This document shows, piece after piece, positions 51,124 to 59,779 of a stretch of DNA of 64,000 nt. Within the stretch, counting starts at the first letter, position 1; every line of letters begins with the position of its first letter. Location: NCBI GenBank assembly GCA_900316645.1, contig ONDP01000005.1:1-64000 (forward strand), read 5' to 3'. The notes beneath the pieces were generated by a model. The model had not been told where the DNA came from, made no database searches, and saw only the letters and a program-made list of their open reading frames with translations. Source of the stretch: an uncultured Prevotellaceae bacterium. GTDB taxonomy: Bacteria; Bacteroidota; Bacteroidia; Bacteroidales; Bacteroidaceae. Position numbers and translations under genes: made by a program.

Positions 51124-52104
51124 ATGAGTTTCACTGCTACAATAATGCAATGGTTCAAGGAAAACGGACGGATACTTCCATGGCGGGAGACACGTGATCC
51201 GTATGCGATATGGTTGTCGGAAATCATATTGCAGCAGACTCGTATTGAACAAGGAATGCCATATTGGAAACAGTTCATGAAACGCTGGCCTTCTGTTGAA
51301 GCACTGGCACAGGCTTCTGAAGATGAAGTCTTGCGTGCCTGGCAGGGATTAGGCTATTATAGTCGTGCTCGCAATCTGCACTATGCAGCAAAGCAAATCG
51401 TCGAGATGGGCGGATTCCCCAAAACGCTCCAAGGCATTAAAAGCCTAAAAGGTGTAGGCGATTATACGGCTGCAGCCATCGGCTCAATAGCTTTTGGTCT
51501 GCCTGCTGCTGTGGTGGACGGAAATGTCTATCGCGTATTAGCACGCCATTATGGCATAAAGACTCCTATCAACACAACAGAGGGTAAAAAAGAGTTTGCG
51601 GCATTGGCACAAAGTCTGTTGCCCAAGCAGGATGCAAGTGCCTTCAACCAAGCAGTGATGGACTTTGGGGCTATTCAATGCACACCTTCCTGTCCGTTGT
51701 GCCCGTCCTGCCCTCTTCTGGAGACATGTACTGCCTTTCGGGAGAATAGCGTAAACCAGCTGCCCGTAAAACTCAAGAAACTGACAATAAAAGAACGACG
51801 TCTTATTTATATATATATAAGGTATAAAGGCAAGACTGCCATTCATCGCCGTCGGGCAGGTGACATTTGGCAAGGGCTTTATGAGCCGTTGCTGACGGAC
51901 AACATTCCTGATGGTGCTGTTTTGTTGCGCCACAACGTAAAACATGTACTGACGCACCGCATTCTCTTTGCCGACTTTTATTTATGGGAGCCCAACGAGA
52001 AGCCTGCCCTACCCGACGATTACTTTTGGATAGAGGAGGCTGACATCGACCAATATGGAGTGCCCCGTCTCGTAGAATTACTTTTAGAAGAACTAAACAG
52101 ATAG
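51124..52104 (+). CDS. mutY: A/G-specific adenine glycosylase
   Basis: A 326-aa base-excision enzyme that removes adenine opposite 8-oxoguanine. HhH-GPD domain with catalytic region LSEIILQQTRIEQGMPYW, GVGDYTAAAIGSIAFGLPAAVVDGNVYRVLAR and the [4Fe-4S] cluster C-x6-C-x2-C-x5-C in QCTPSCPLCPSCPLLETC. The C-terminal NUDIX-like domain (about 225-326) recognises the oxidised guanine. purN follows after 1 nt. Confidence 0.96.
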   Translation: MSFTATIMQWFKENGRILPWRETRDPYAIWLSEIILQQTRIEQGMPYWKQFMKRWPSVEALAQASEDEVLRAWQGLGYYSRARNLHYAAKQIVEMGGFPKTLQGIKSLKGVGDYTAAAIGSIAFGLPAAVVDGNVYRVLARHYGIKTPINTTEGKKEFAALAQSLLPKQDASAFNQAVMDFGAIQCTPSCPLCPSCPLLETCTAFRENSVNQLPVKLKKLTIKERRLIYIYIRYKGKTAIHRRRAGDIWQGLYEPLLTDNIPDGAVLLRHNVKHVLTHRILFADFYLWEPNEKPALPDDYFWIEEADIDQYGVPRLVELLLEELNR

Positions 52105-52105
52105 T

Positions 52106-52693
52106 ATGGAAAAGATTAACTTCGCCATTTTCGTGTCGGGAAGCGGCACTAATTGTGAGAACCTTATTCGGTATTTCGCCTCATCAGAGCGTTATCATTG
52201 TGCTTTGGTAGTCAGCAACAAACCCGATGCCCTTGCACTAACAAAGGCAGAGCGGTTGGGAGTGCCCACGGCTATAACACCTAAGCCCGAACTGAACGAC
52301 AAGGAGGTGATGATGCCTCTGTTACAGCAACATGGCATCCAATTCATTGTGCTTGCAGGTTTTCTACCTCTCATCCCCAATTTCCTGATAGAGTCCTATC
52401 CGCGACGTATCATCAACATCCACCCTGCCCTGCTGCCCAAATTTGGTGGCAAAGGAATGTGGGGTCATCATGTGCATGAAGCCGTGAAGGCTGCCGGTGA
52501 AACGGAAACAGGCATGACTGTACACTATGTCACTCCCGTCTGCGACTCCGGCGAAATGATTGCCCAATATAAAGTTGCCCTTTCCCCAAACGATACCGCT
52601 GAGGATATCGCAGAGAAAGAGCACCAATTGGAAATGCAGTATTTCCCAAAGATTGTCGAGCAAGTACTCAACGAAACGTTCCCTAAATCTTAG
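52106..52693 (+). CDS. purN: Phosphoribosylglycinamide formyltransferase
   Basis: A 195-aa enzyme of purine synthesis that formylates GAR with 10-formyl-THF. Motifs: FAIFVSGSGTNCENLI, FIVLAGFLPLIP, catalytic INIHPALLPKFGGKGMWGHHVHEAV and TGMTVHYVTPVCDSGEMIAQ. Length normal. It ends 11 nt into the remnant of an epimerase gene on the other strand. Confidence 0.96.
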   Translation: MEKINFAIFVSGSGTNCENLIRYFASSERYHCALVVSNKPDALALTKAERLGVPTAITPKPELNDKEVMMPLLQQHGIQFIVLAGFLPLIPNFLIESYPRRIINIHPALLPKFGGKGMWGHHVHEAVKAAGETETGMTVHYVTPVCDSGEMIAQYKVALSPNDTAEDIAEKEHQLEMQYFPKIVEQVLNETFPKS

Positions 52694-52907
52694 CCTTAGC
52701 AGCCTCGAGTGCCTCAATCACACGATCGCACCATGCATCGAACTCCTGATCCTCCTGCTGAAGTTCTGGATGGGCAAGGATATAATCGACACATCGGCGG
52801 ACACCCTCTTCAAAGCGTACTGTAGCCTGATAGCCAGGAACGGCACGCTTCAGTTTCGAGCAGTCGCAGACTGCATCAAACTTGGTGTCGCCTAATTTCT
52901 CTAACAC
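52683..52907 (-). pseudogene. C-terminal remnant of an NAD-dependent epimerase/dehydratase
   Basis: About 74 codons (LEKLGDTKFDAVCDCSKLKRAVPGYQATVRFEEGVRRCVDYILAHPEL...WCDRVIEALEAAKAKI) that resemble the tail of Bacteroidetes NAD-dependent sugar epimerases, where this region follows the Rossmann domain. No ATG, Rossmann motif or promoter precedes it; the frame stays open briefly into the TonB-receptor promoter region. It is most simply a deletion remnant left between purN and the receptor gene. Assignment rests on memory of the family tail. Confidence 0.5.
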
Positions 52908-52911
52908 GGCA

Positions 52912-52945
52912 TTTTCGTCGAAAAACAGGGGTGGTTTCGTCGAAA
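52912..52945. promoter_or_regulatory. Paired 11-13 bp palindromes upstream of the receptor gene
   Basis: TTTTCGTCGAAAA (52912-52924) and TTTCGTCGAAA (52935-52945), centres 22 bp apart, i.e. about two helical turns. They lie about 30-60 bp upstream of the -7 box at 52974, an activator-like position. Confidence 0.6.
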
Positions 52946-52973
52946 GTGAGTTGGCTGATGTGGGGTTTCTACT

Positions 52974-52981
52974 TACCTTTG
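52974..52981 (+). promoter_or_regulatory. -7 box of the TonB-type receptor gene
   Basis: TACCTTTG; a weak -33 (TTGG, 52951-52954) is about 20 nt upstream. Confidence 0.65.
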
Positions 52982-53001
52982 CAGCAGAAAAAGAAATTTA
53001 A

Positions 53002-55488
53002 ATGCATAAAATTATGAGAAAGACTATTTTCACCATCGTGTTGAGCATCATTGCTACACTGGCAATGGCTCAGAAAACTGTTATTACAGGTGTACTCGTT
53101 GACTCTACCCTTCAGGAGGCAGAGCCATACGCTACTGTCCGCATCTTTAAGGCTGGCAAGCAGAAGAATCCTGTAGCTATGGGACTGACCGACCTTGACG
53201 GACGCTTCCGTCAAGAGGTAAGCGGTAGTGGTAAGCACATTGTGCAGCTGAGCAGTGTTGGCAAGCGCGACGTCGTTCGCCAAATCACGTTAGGCAAGGA
53301 ACAGAAGATTGACCTCGGTACTATCCTCATCAGCGAGGATGCCACGATGCTGAAGGGTGTGGAGATTATCGCCCAAAAGCCTTTGGTGAAAATGGAGGTT
53401 GATAAGATGTCATATAATGTACAGGAGGACAACGACTCAAAGGCATCTACCGTATTGGATATGCTGCGAAAAGTGCCTATGGTAACTGTGGACGGTGAGG
53501 ACAACATTTCCGTCAACGGTTCCAGTTCGTTCAAGGTGTATGTTGACGGCAAGCCCAACATGATGATGTCATCGGCTCCGAGTCAGGTATTCAAGGCTAT
53601 GCCTGCTGCTATGGTGAAGAGCATCGAGGTGGTAACCAATCCTGGTGCCAAATATGATGCTGAAGGCGGTGCCGGTGTGCTGAACATCGTGATGAACAAG
53701 GAGGCTGCCGCTGCCATGGGTGGTGGAAGTATGGACGGCTACAATGGTAATGTACGCGTACAGGCTGGTAACAAGAGCTGGGGCGGCAGTGCTTTCGTCA
53801 GTGGTCAGAAAGGCAAGTTGACATTCAGTGCTAACGCCATGTACAATCATTCCAATCCCGGTGAGACAACAACCACGATGGAGCGCGAGCAGTTGGGAGC
53901 CGTAACTTCCATGATGGAAACAGAATCCAGCTCAAAGCCTAAGACACCATTCGGAATGGGTAATCTCAGCTTGAGCTATGAAATAGACTCGATGAGCACT
54001 TTAGGCTTCACTGCCGGTATCACCTCATTTAATATGAAGAACAACGGTTACTCAAAAACCCTCATGGGTGGAACTATGTATGGCAACGGTTATTCATACG
54101 GCACAACGACTGACACGAAGATGGGGCGCACATCGTTCAACGGAAGCCTGGACTACCAGCGTTTCTTGAATGCAGCCCGTACCAGCAGTCTGACACTGAC
54201 TTATCAGCTGACCTATGCCCCGACAAACAATGAAACCGACAGCAAGTTCGATCTCCTGTCGAGCGATTACATGGGGATGGATCTGACCGACCGCTTCTCT
54301 AAGAACAAGGAGCGCACCACCGACCATATCTTCCAGGCCGACTACACCACTCCGCTGAGCAGTGCCATTACACTGAATGCCGGCCTGAAGTTCAGTCACC
54401 GCAAGGCCACATCAGATGCAAAATACTATCTGGAAGACGTCTATGCACCAAACCTCAGTTCGGAGTATAAGTATAACAACAGCATTTTGGCCAGCTATGC
54501 CGAATTCGTCAGCAAATTTGGCAAATGGGGCATGAAGGCTGGTGTTCGCTACGAACAGACTTGGCAGAAGGTAAACTATGAACTGGGCAATGGCGAGGAC
54601 TTCAAGACTAACTACGGTAATCTGGTGCCATCGGCCAGCCTCTCTTACAACTTTGCTCCTACCACCAACATCGGACTGACCTATAATATGCGTATCTCAC
54701 GTCCTGGTATCACTTACCTGAACCCATACGTTGACCGTTCTAATCCTACGGCATTGACTTATGGTAATCCCGATTTGGAGACAGAGAAGATTCATAGCCT
54801 CGGACTGGTGTTCAACTCTTTCACTTCAAAGTTGATGCTGAACCTCAATCTGCGCCACAGCTTTACTGATAATGCCATCGAGCAGTTCTCGTTCTATGAC
54901 AGTGACAACCTGCTGAATACCACTTACGACAATACAGCAAAGAACCATGTAACCAGCTTCAACGCCTATATCCAATGGATGCTTCACAAGAACACCCGTC
55001 TGTTCCTCAACGGTGGTGTTGACTATAGCGACATGCGTTCTGAAGCGCTCGACCTGAAGAACAGCGGATGGCATGCCAACGCCATGTTAGGACTTCAGCA
55101 GACACTGCCTGCCGACTTCAAGCTGGGTGCTTATCTGATTACCTCTACCAAGCGTTACAATCTGCAGGGATGGAGCACTGGTTTCAATCTGTTGACAGCC
55201 AACATTTCGAAAACACTCTTCAACGACAAGCTGACACTTACCCTTTCGGCCATGACACCGATTGGAAACGGTGGCAAACTGAATATTGAAAGTTACACAC
55301 ACGGCAAGGACTTCACCAACCACATGCAGGTGAAAGTGCCACTGCAGAGTTTCTCCATCAGCATTGCCTACAACTTCGGAAACACGAAGAAGCAATTCCG
55401 CCAGCACCAGAGTCGTGTTGAGAACGACTACATCGAACAGCAGAGCCAGGGCGAGACTATCAACAATGCACAGATGGGACAGCAGTAG
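53002..55488 (+). CDS. TonB-dependent receptor / outer-membrane beta-barrel protein
   Basis: An 828-aa outer-membrane protein. Signal peptide (MRKTIFTIVLSIIATLAMAQ; ATG 53002 or 53014), a CarboxypepD_reg-like beta-sandwich (about 25-115, ITGVLVDSTLQEAEPYATVRIF), a plug domain (about 125-235; VDKMSYNV, STVLDMLRKVPMVTVDGEDNISVNGSSSFKVYVDGKP, GAKYDAEGGAGVLNIVMNK) and a C-terminal 14905-type barrel (about 240-800). The tail is Gln-rich. It does not look like a SusC (no SusD follows); family members import siderophores, peptides or metals. Its LytS/LytTR neighbours may regulate it. Confidence 0.9.
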   Translation: MHKIMRKTIFTIVLSIIATLAMAQKTVITGVLVDSTLQEAEPYATVRIFKAGKQKNPVAMGLTDLDGRFRQEVSGSGKHIVQLSSVGKRDVVRQITLGKEQKIDLGTILISEDATMLKGVEIIAQKPLVKMEVDKMSYNVQEDNDSKASTVLDMLRKVPMVTVDGEDNISVNGSSSFKVYVDGKPNMMMSSAPSQVFKAMPAAMVKSIEVVTNPGAKYDAEGGAGVLNIVMNKEAAAAMGGGSMDGYNGNVRVQAGNKSWGGSAFVSGQKGKLTFSANAMYNHSNPGETTTTMEREQLGAVTSMMETESSSKPKTPFGMGNLSLSYEIDSMSTLGFTAGITSFNMKNNGYSKTLMGGTMYGNGYSYGTTTDTKMGRTSFNGSLDYQRFLNAARTSSLTLTYQLTYAPTNNETDSKFDLLSSDYMGMDLTDRFSKNKERTTDHIFQADYTTPLSSAITLNAGLKFSHRKATSDAKYYLEDVYAPNLSSEYKYNNSILASYAEFVSKFGKWGMKAGVRYEQTWQKVNYELGNGEDFKTNYGNLVPSASLSYNFAPTTNIGLTYNMRISRPGITYLNPYVDRSNPTALTYGNPDLETEKIHSLGLVFNSFTSKLMLNLNLRHSFTDNAIEQFSFYDSDNLLNTTYDNTAKNHVTSFNAYIQWMLHKNTRLFLNGGVDYSDMRSEALDLKNSGWHANAMLGLQQTLPADFKLGAYLITSTKRYNLQGWSTGFNLLTANISKTLFNDKLTLTLSAMTPIGNGGKLNIESYTHGKDFTNHMQVKVPLQSFSISIAYNFGNTKKQFRQHQSRVENDYIEQQSQGETINNAQMGQQ

Positions 55489-55490
55489 GA

Positions 55491-55616
55491 GTGAGGAGTA
55501 AAAAGTGAAAGCTGCGATTAAGCGAGAGCAGAGCGATGCTTGCATCAGCTATGCCGAGCGTGAGCAGGTTCGATGTGAAACATCAAAAGTGAAAAGTGAG
55601 GAGTGAAGAGTGATAA
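55491..55616 (+). repeat. GTGAAAA-type heptads split by a 77-nt structured core
   Basis: Left heptads GTGAGGA, GTAAAAA, GTGAAAG (55491-55511); core 55512-55588 with palindromes GATGC-TT-GCATC and GATGT-GAA-ACATC; right heptads GTGAAAA, GTGAGGA, GTGAAGA, GTGATAA (55589-55616). It begins 2 nt after the receptor stop codon and carries no frame. Confidence 0.8.
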
Positions 55617-55631
55617 TTAAAATCTTTTTTG

Positions 55632-55639
55632 TAATTTTG
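55632..55639 (+). promoter_or_regulatory. -7 box for the LytS-type kinase
   Basis: TAATTTTG, 6 nt before ATG 55646; the message would be nearly leaderless. Confidence 0.55.
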
Positions 55640-55645
55640 TAGGCG

Positions 55646-56698
55646 ATGAAGATTAGAATCACAAAACGGGATCTCGAACTGTTTGGCATACAAATAGTAG
55701 TGTGGCTGGTACTGATGCTGGTACCTGCCATCACTACTTTCGTCAGTACCAACAACTGGACGGACACCTGCAAGGCAATGGCTTATTCAATGCGGATTAC
55801 AGCATTGCCTGCAGGCGTGTACTTCGTCAATTTCTGTCTGCTGATACCGCTCTGCTACTATCGTGGCAAACGCTGGCTGTTTTTCTTTGTCAACATCATG
55901 TTTCTGGCAGGCATTGCCTGGCACTACTTCTCTGTTGACCCACAGGCAATCATGGATATGCAGCCTAACGAGAACTTCAAGAAAGCTACACTTATAGGCT
56001 ACTATGCTTCTACTGCTTTCTTCCTTTTCGTGTATGTGGCATTGGCAGGACTGGCACTCTTGGTTCACCACTCGGTGAGAACAAAGGAAATCAAGCGACA
56101 ACTGGCAGAAGAGAAGCAGAAACATACGGAGGCAGAACTGGAATGGTTAAAGAACCAGCTGAACCCTCATTTCTTATTCAATACGCTCAACAACATCTCG
56201 TCGCTGGTGCAGATAGATGCCGACCAAGCACAGGACTCCATTGCACAACTGAGCGACCTGTTGCGCTATGCCATGTACGAAACGCGCCATGAGACAGTGC
56301 CACTGAAGGGCGAGGTAGAGTTTATGCAGAACTACATCGACCTCATGAAGTTGCGCTGCAACGAAAAAACAACTGTCAACTGTCAATTGTCAATTGCCAA
56401 TTATCAATTAGACATCGCCCCCCTACTCTTCATCTCACTCATTGAGAATGCCTTTAAACATGGTGTGAGCAGCGGGCGCGACTCACAGATTGACATCTCA
56501 ATGTCGAGTGATGACCATCTGCTGACATTCGTCTGCGAAAACACCAACTATCCCAAGGACGACCAGAACCGTAGCGGTTCCGGCATCGGCATAGAGAATA
56601 CCAAGCGCAGGCTGGAACTGATCTATAAGAACCGCTATACTTGGGAGCAGTCGCTCAATGACAATATCTATCATGTAAAAATCACTATCCAACTATGA
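55646..56698 (+). CDS. LytS-family sensor histidine kinase
   Basis: A 350-aa membrane kinase. Four hydrophobic helices (about 12-35, 48-72, 76-95, 117-140) form the sensor, followed by a coiled coil and the His_kinase domain LKNQLNPHFLFNTLNNISSLV with the phospho-acceptor His near 173. The ATP-binding part has LIENAFKHGVSSGR and GSGIGIENTKRRLELIY. Residues about 243-256 (VNCQLSIANYQLDI) are encoded by a 7-nt tandem array (56371-56412). It overlaps the response regulator gene by 4 nt (ATGA), forming a standard pair. Confidence 0.92.
   Translation: MKIRITKRDLELFGIQIVVWLVLMLVPAITTFVSTNNWTDTCKAMAYSMRITALPAGVYFVNFCLLIPLCYYRGKRWLFFFVNIMFLAGIAWHYFSVDPQAIMDMQPNENFKKATLIGYYASTAFFLFVYVALAGLALLVHHSVRTKEIKRQLAEEKQKHTEAELEWLKNQLNPHFLFNTLNNISSLVQIDADQAQDSIAQLSDLLRYAMYETRHETVPLKGEVEFMQNYIDLMKLRCNEKTTVNCQLSIANYQLDIAPLLFISLIENAFKHGVSSGRDSQIDISMSSDDHLLTFVCENTNYPKDDQNRSGSGIGIENTKRRLELIYKNRYTWEQSLNDNIYHVKITIQL
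56371..56412 (+). repeat. Heptad array AACTGTC/AATTGTC inside the kinase gene
   Basis: Six 7-nt units in register: AACTGTC, AACTGTC, AATTGTC, AATTGCC, AATTATC, AATTAGA. Loss or gain of one unit would shift the frame before the ATP-binding domain. Confidence 0.85.
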
Positions 56699-57414
56699 GT
56701 CTCATTACCTGTATCATCGTCGATGACGAGCCTCTTGCCGTCAAACTGCTAGAGTCGTTTGTTGCCAAAACGCCCCAACTTCAGTTAGCACATTCTTTTA
56801 CTGACTCTGTAGAGGCGCTCACCTGGCTGAAAGACCATCCTGTCAATCTGGCCTTTATGGACATACAAATGCCCGACCTCAACGGCATGGAGCTTTCTCA
56901 CATGTTACCCGAGGGTGTCAAGGTTATTTTCACGACAGCCTTCAAGGAATATGCCTTCGAGAGCTATGAGGTGAATGCCGTTGACTTCCTGCTGAAACCG
57001 ATTCGCTACAATAAGTTCATTGCCGCTGTCGAGAAAGCAGAACACTTGATAGGTTTAGAGTATAGGGCGGAGAGTTCTGAGTCTCAGCCCAAGAAGACGA
57101 TATTCATCCGGGTGGATGGAGAACTCAGACAGGTAAACTTTGACAACATCCTTTATGTTGAGGGCATGAAGGACTATGTACGCTTTCACGTAGAAGGTGA
57201 GTCACACCCCCTGACCACACACATGACGATGAAAGCAGTGGAGGACGTATTGCCAACAGACATCTTTATGCGAATCAACCGTTCCTACATTGTCCGATTG
57301 GACAAGATAAGAACGGTCGACCGTAACCTTTGCGTCTATATCGGCGACGAGATTATCCGCGTCACCGATGCCTATCGCGAGGCCTTCGAAACCTATTGTT
57401 CCGGGAACTGCTGA
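56695..57414 (+). CDS. LytTR-family response regulator
   Basis: A 239-aa regulator. Receiver domain (about 1-120) with acidic pocket IIVDDEP, phospho-acceptor Asp in LAFMDIQMPDLNG near 60 and Lys in DFLLKPIRY; C-terminal LytTR DNA-binding domain (about 138-239; IFIRVDGELRQVNFDNILYVEGMKDYVRFHV, FMRINRSYIVRLDKI). Partner of the overlapping LytS kinase. Its last 22 nt overlap the convergent mscS-type gene. Confidence 0.94.
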   Translation: MSLITCIIVDDEPLAVKLLESFVAKTPQLQLAHSFTDSVEALTWLKDHPVNLAFMDIQMPDLNGMELSHMLPEGVKVIFTTAFKEYAFESYEVNAVDFLLKPIRYNKFIAAVEKAEHLIGLEYRAESSESQPKKTIFIRVDGELRQVNFDNILYVEGMKDYVRFHVEGESHPLTTHMTMKAVEDVLPTDIFMRINRSYIVRLDKIRTVDRNLCVYIGDEIIRVTDAYREAFETYCSGNC

Positions 57415-58499
57415 TAGATGCGCAGTCCGAAGACTGGTAATTCGGCATAGGCGTATTCCATGATTTCCGAAATAGCGTGTTCGTATGGAATTGCAGCCTG
57501 CTCCTTCACCCAGAACATCAATTCAACGGGCAATCCGGTGGGAGTGGCATCAAGCTGATGAACCAGTATGGGTTTATCTGCCAACACTTTCTCATGCTGG
57601 CTCAACCATTGCTCCATGTGTTCACGATAGCGAGTCAGATTGGGAATGCCTTCCTCGTCGAGTGCCAGCGAGCGGAAATCGACAAACACCTTACGGATAG
57701 CCCTACGCCCGTCATTCTCAGCCATTCCCTTCCAGTTCTGGAAAGAGCCGTCAACCAATGTATGGGGCGTGACGGTGATGATGGTGTTGTCAAAGTTGCG
57801 CACCTTGACAGTGGTCAGCGTGATTTCCTCCACCATACCATCGGCACCTGCAGAGGGCACGGTGATACGGTCGCCTACACGAACCATATCATTTGAAGTG
57901 AGTCGAATACCAGCCACCAGTCCTTTTATCGTATCCTGGAATGCCAACATCAGGATAGCCGATGCAGCACCGAGTCCTGCCAGCAGGGTTGATGGGTCTT
58001 TATCGACAATAATGGCAATGACGATGATAGTGGCAACGAAGAACATAATGATTTTCAGCACACCACAGAGCGTGTACATATACTGTTGCTTGGCTGTTCG
58101 CCTGCCATTATCCAAAAGTTTCAGCGAGTCAATCATCTTACTGACCAGCCTAACACTCATCACGGTGATATAGATGGCTGTCAGACGAGCCAACACCATA
58201 TGGGCTGTGGGATACTCTGCAAATACCGACGGCAGAAACAGCCACACCACAATAGCAGGTACTATCTGGCAGGCAGCCCTGAACACTTGTTCGTTGAATA
58301 CTACATCATCCCATTTGGCTTCAGTGCGCCGGGTCAGTTTATTGACCCAGGGAATCAGCAACTTAAACAGCCATCCCACAAACCACGCCAGCAGGATGGC
58401 ACCTATCACTAACACTACGTGACGAGTCACAGAGGCCAACTCAGCAGAAAGTCCTATCTGCATGAGCAGCTGCTCAACGAAATCCTTTATCTCATTCAT
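57393..58499 (-). CDS. Mechanosensitive ion channel (MscS family)
   Basis: A 368-aa channel. Transmembrane helices near 25-45, 75-92, 95-115 and 130-165, then the pore helix LLAGLGAASAILMLAFQDTIKGLVAGIRL and the MscS beta domain (NDMVRVGDRITVPSAGADGMVEEITLTTVKVRNFDNTIITVTPHTLVDGSFQNW). It opens under membrane tension to relieve osmotic shock. It lies 3 nt after the PBP4-type carboxypeptidase, so wall and turgor functions share a transcript. Confidence 0.95.
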   Translation of the reverse strand: MNEIKDFVEQLLMQIGLSAELASVTRHVVLVIGAILLAWFVGWLFKLLIPWVNKLTRRTEAKWDDVVFNEQVFRAACQIVPAIVVWLFLPSVFAEYPTAHMVLARLTAIYITVMSVRLVSKMIDSLKLLDNGRRTAKQQYMYTLCGVLKIIMFFVATIIVIAIIVDKDPSTLLAGLGAASAILMLAFQDTIKGLVAGIRLTSNDMVRVGDRITVPSAGADGMVEEITLTTVKVRNFDNTIITVTPHTLVDGSFQNWKGMAENDGRRAIRKVFVDFRSLALDEEGIPNLTRYREHMEQWLSQHEKVLADKPILVHQLDATPTGLPVELMFWVKEQAAIPYEHAISEIMEYAYAELPVFGLRIYQQFPEQ

Positions 58500-58502
58500 A
58501 AC

Positions 58503-59717
58503 TTATGGAGCACAAAGGGCATTGCAAACCTTATTTTGGAAGTTGCGCCCTGAATCTGACTTCATGATACCTTGATTGATAATAGAGAAGCACAACAGGT
58601 GTCCGTTAGCTGATGTGCAATAACCCGCAAGAGCGGAGACGCCAGTCACAGTGCCCGTCTTGGCCTTGACATTCTCTTCTGCAAAGGTTCCCTTCATACG
58701 GGTATTCAACGTCCCGTCAACACCGGCAATGGGCAACGAGGGCAACAGGTGCTGATAGATGTTGGAATTGCGATAGGCATAGCGCAACAGGCGCATTTCC
58801 AGTTCGGGTGTCACATAATTATAGAGTGACAGTCCGCTGCCATCTGCCACGCGATAGGGATTCTTGCCATTGCCCACCTTCTGAATCAGTTGTTTCACCA
58901 CTTGGGCTGAATGCTTGGCAGTGGAAGGACGATGACCTGTAGCTGCACCTAACTGATAGAACATGGCCTCGGCATAGAAGTTATCGCTCTTCTTCATCAT
59001 ACGCTGAAGAATCTGGTCCATCGTATGAAAACGGGTACAAATCGGAAAGGCATCGTCGGGCAGACGACTTTCTGTCATTCGCACATCGAGCACCACGTCG
59101 CAGTCAATCAATTCATGCACAAAGCGTTCCAAGAACTCTATATCACGACCATACGACAGAGGCGACAGTTTTGGATTGTCATCATCCCAACACCAGCCCT
59201 CGCCCAGCAAGTCGGCATCCTTCATCGACTTGTCGGCAACGATGCGACCGCGAATCGTGTCAACACCCATGCGCTGAATGCTCTCCACAAATGCCCGCAT
59301 ATCGTCATTGTTGAACGCAGGATCGAATCCGCCAACGCAATACAAATCGCCGTTCAAGGTATGGTTCTCAATAGTGCCTGTATAGTATAGTTGTGTACGG
59401 AACTGATACGAACCGCCCAAGCGGTCGAGCGCCGTAATGGCTGTCACGAGTTTCATGGTGGAGGCAGGACGCATGGCCTGTCGCTCGTTCACCTTATATA
59501 ATATAGAGTCGGCTGTGAGGTCGTAAACGATAATACCCACCATTGAGGTTTCCAGCAGCGACGACTGCATCAGCGAATCCAGCCGGTATTGCACGTTCTG
59601 TGGCCAAGGCAGTGCCACTTCTACAGTGTCAACACTGCAGGTGTCCAATTCTTCCGTTTGAGCCATCATACCAACGGAAGCAACCAATAAAAGGAGTAAA
59701 AATCTTAGTCTTTTCAT
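58503..59717 (-). CDS. D-alanyl-D-alanine carboxypeptidase (PBP4/DacB, S13 family)
   Basis: A 404-aa exported penicillin-binding protein. Signal peptide MKRLRFLLLLLVASVGMMAQ. The active-site triad is complete: SxxK in RPASTMKLVTAITALDRLG, SxN in MKKSDNFYAEAMFY and KTG in KAKTGTVTGVSALAGY; the metal-like GGFDPAFNND loop also fits. It is shorter than typical DacB, mostly in the inserted domain. It trims or cleaves peptidoglycan cross-links. First gene before the MscS-type channel. Confidence 0.94.
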   Translation of the reverse strand: MKRLRFLLLLLVASVGMMAQTEELDTCSVDTVEVALPWPQNVQYRLDSLMQSSLLETSMVGIIVYDLTADSILYKVNERQAMRPASTMKLVTAITALDRLGGSYQFRTQLYYTGTIENHTLNGDLYCVGGFDPAFNNDDMRAFVESIQRMGVDTIRGRIVADKSMKDADLLGEGWCWDDDNPKLSPLSYGRDIEFLERFVHELIDCDVVLDVRMTESRLPDDAFPICTRFHTMDQILQRMMKKSDNFYAEAMFYQLGAATGHRPSTAKHSAQVVKQLIQKVGNGKNPYRVADGSGLSLYNYVTPELEMRLLRYAYRNSNIYQHLLPSLPIAGVDGTLNTRMKGTFAEENVKAKTGTVTGVSALAGYCTSANGHLLCFSIINQGIMKSDSGRNFQNKVCNALCAP

Positions 59718-59728
59718 AAATTTATGTG

Positions 59729-59736
59729 CAAAGATA
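59729..59736 (-). promoter_or_regulatory. -7 box for the PBP4-MscS operon
   Basis: TATCTTTG on the minus strand, 11 nt from the start codon; the box at 59780 faces away from it, 43 nt apart. Confidence 0.65.
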
Positions 59737-59740
59737 CAAA

Positions 59741-59775
59741 AAACTTCAAACTCTAAACTCTAAACTCTAAACTTT
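59741..59775 (+). repeat. Heptad array AAACTCT x5 between divergent promoters
   Basis: AAACTTC, three AAACTCT, AAACTTT in perfect 7-nt register. Same sequence family and same position between back-to-back -7 boxes as at 41255-41289. Confidence 0.9.
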
Positions 59776-59779
59776 TTAT

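Noticed and set aside
53002-55488. SusC-type glycan importer
   Set aside because: No SusD gene follows, and the barrel resembles the general outer-membrane beta-barrel group rather than SusC.
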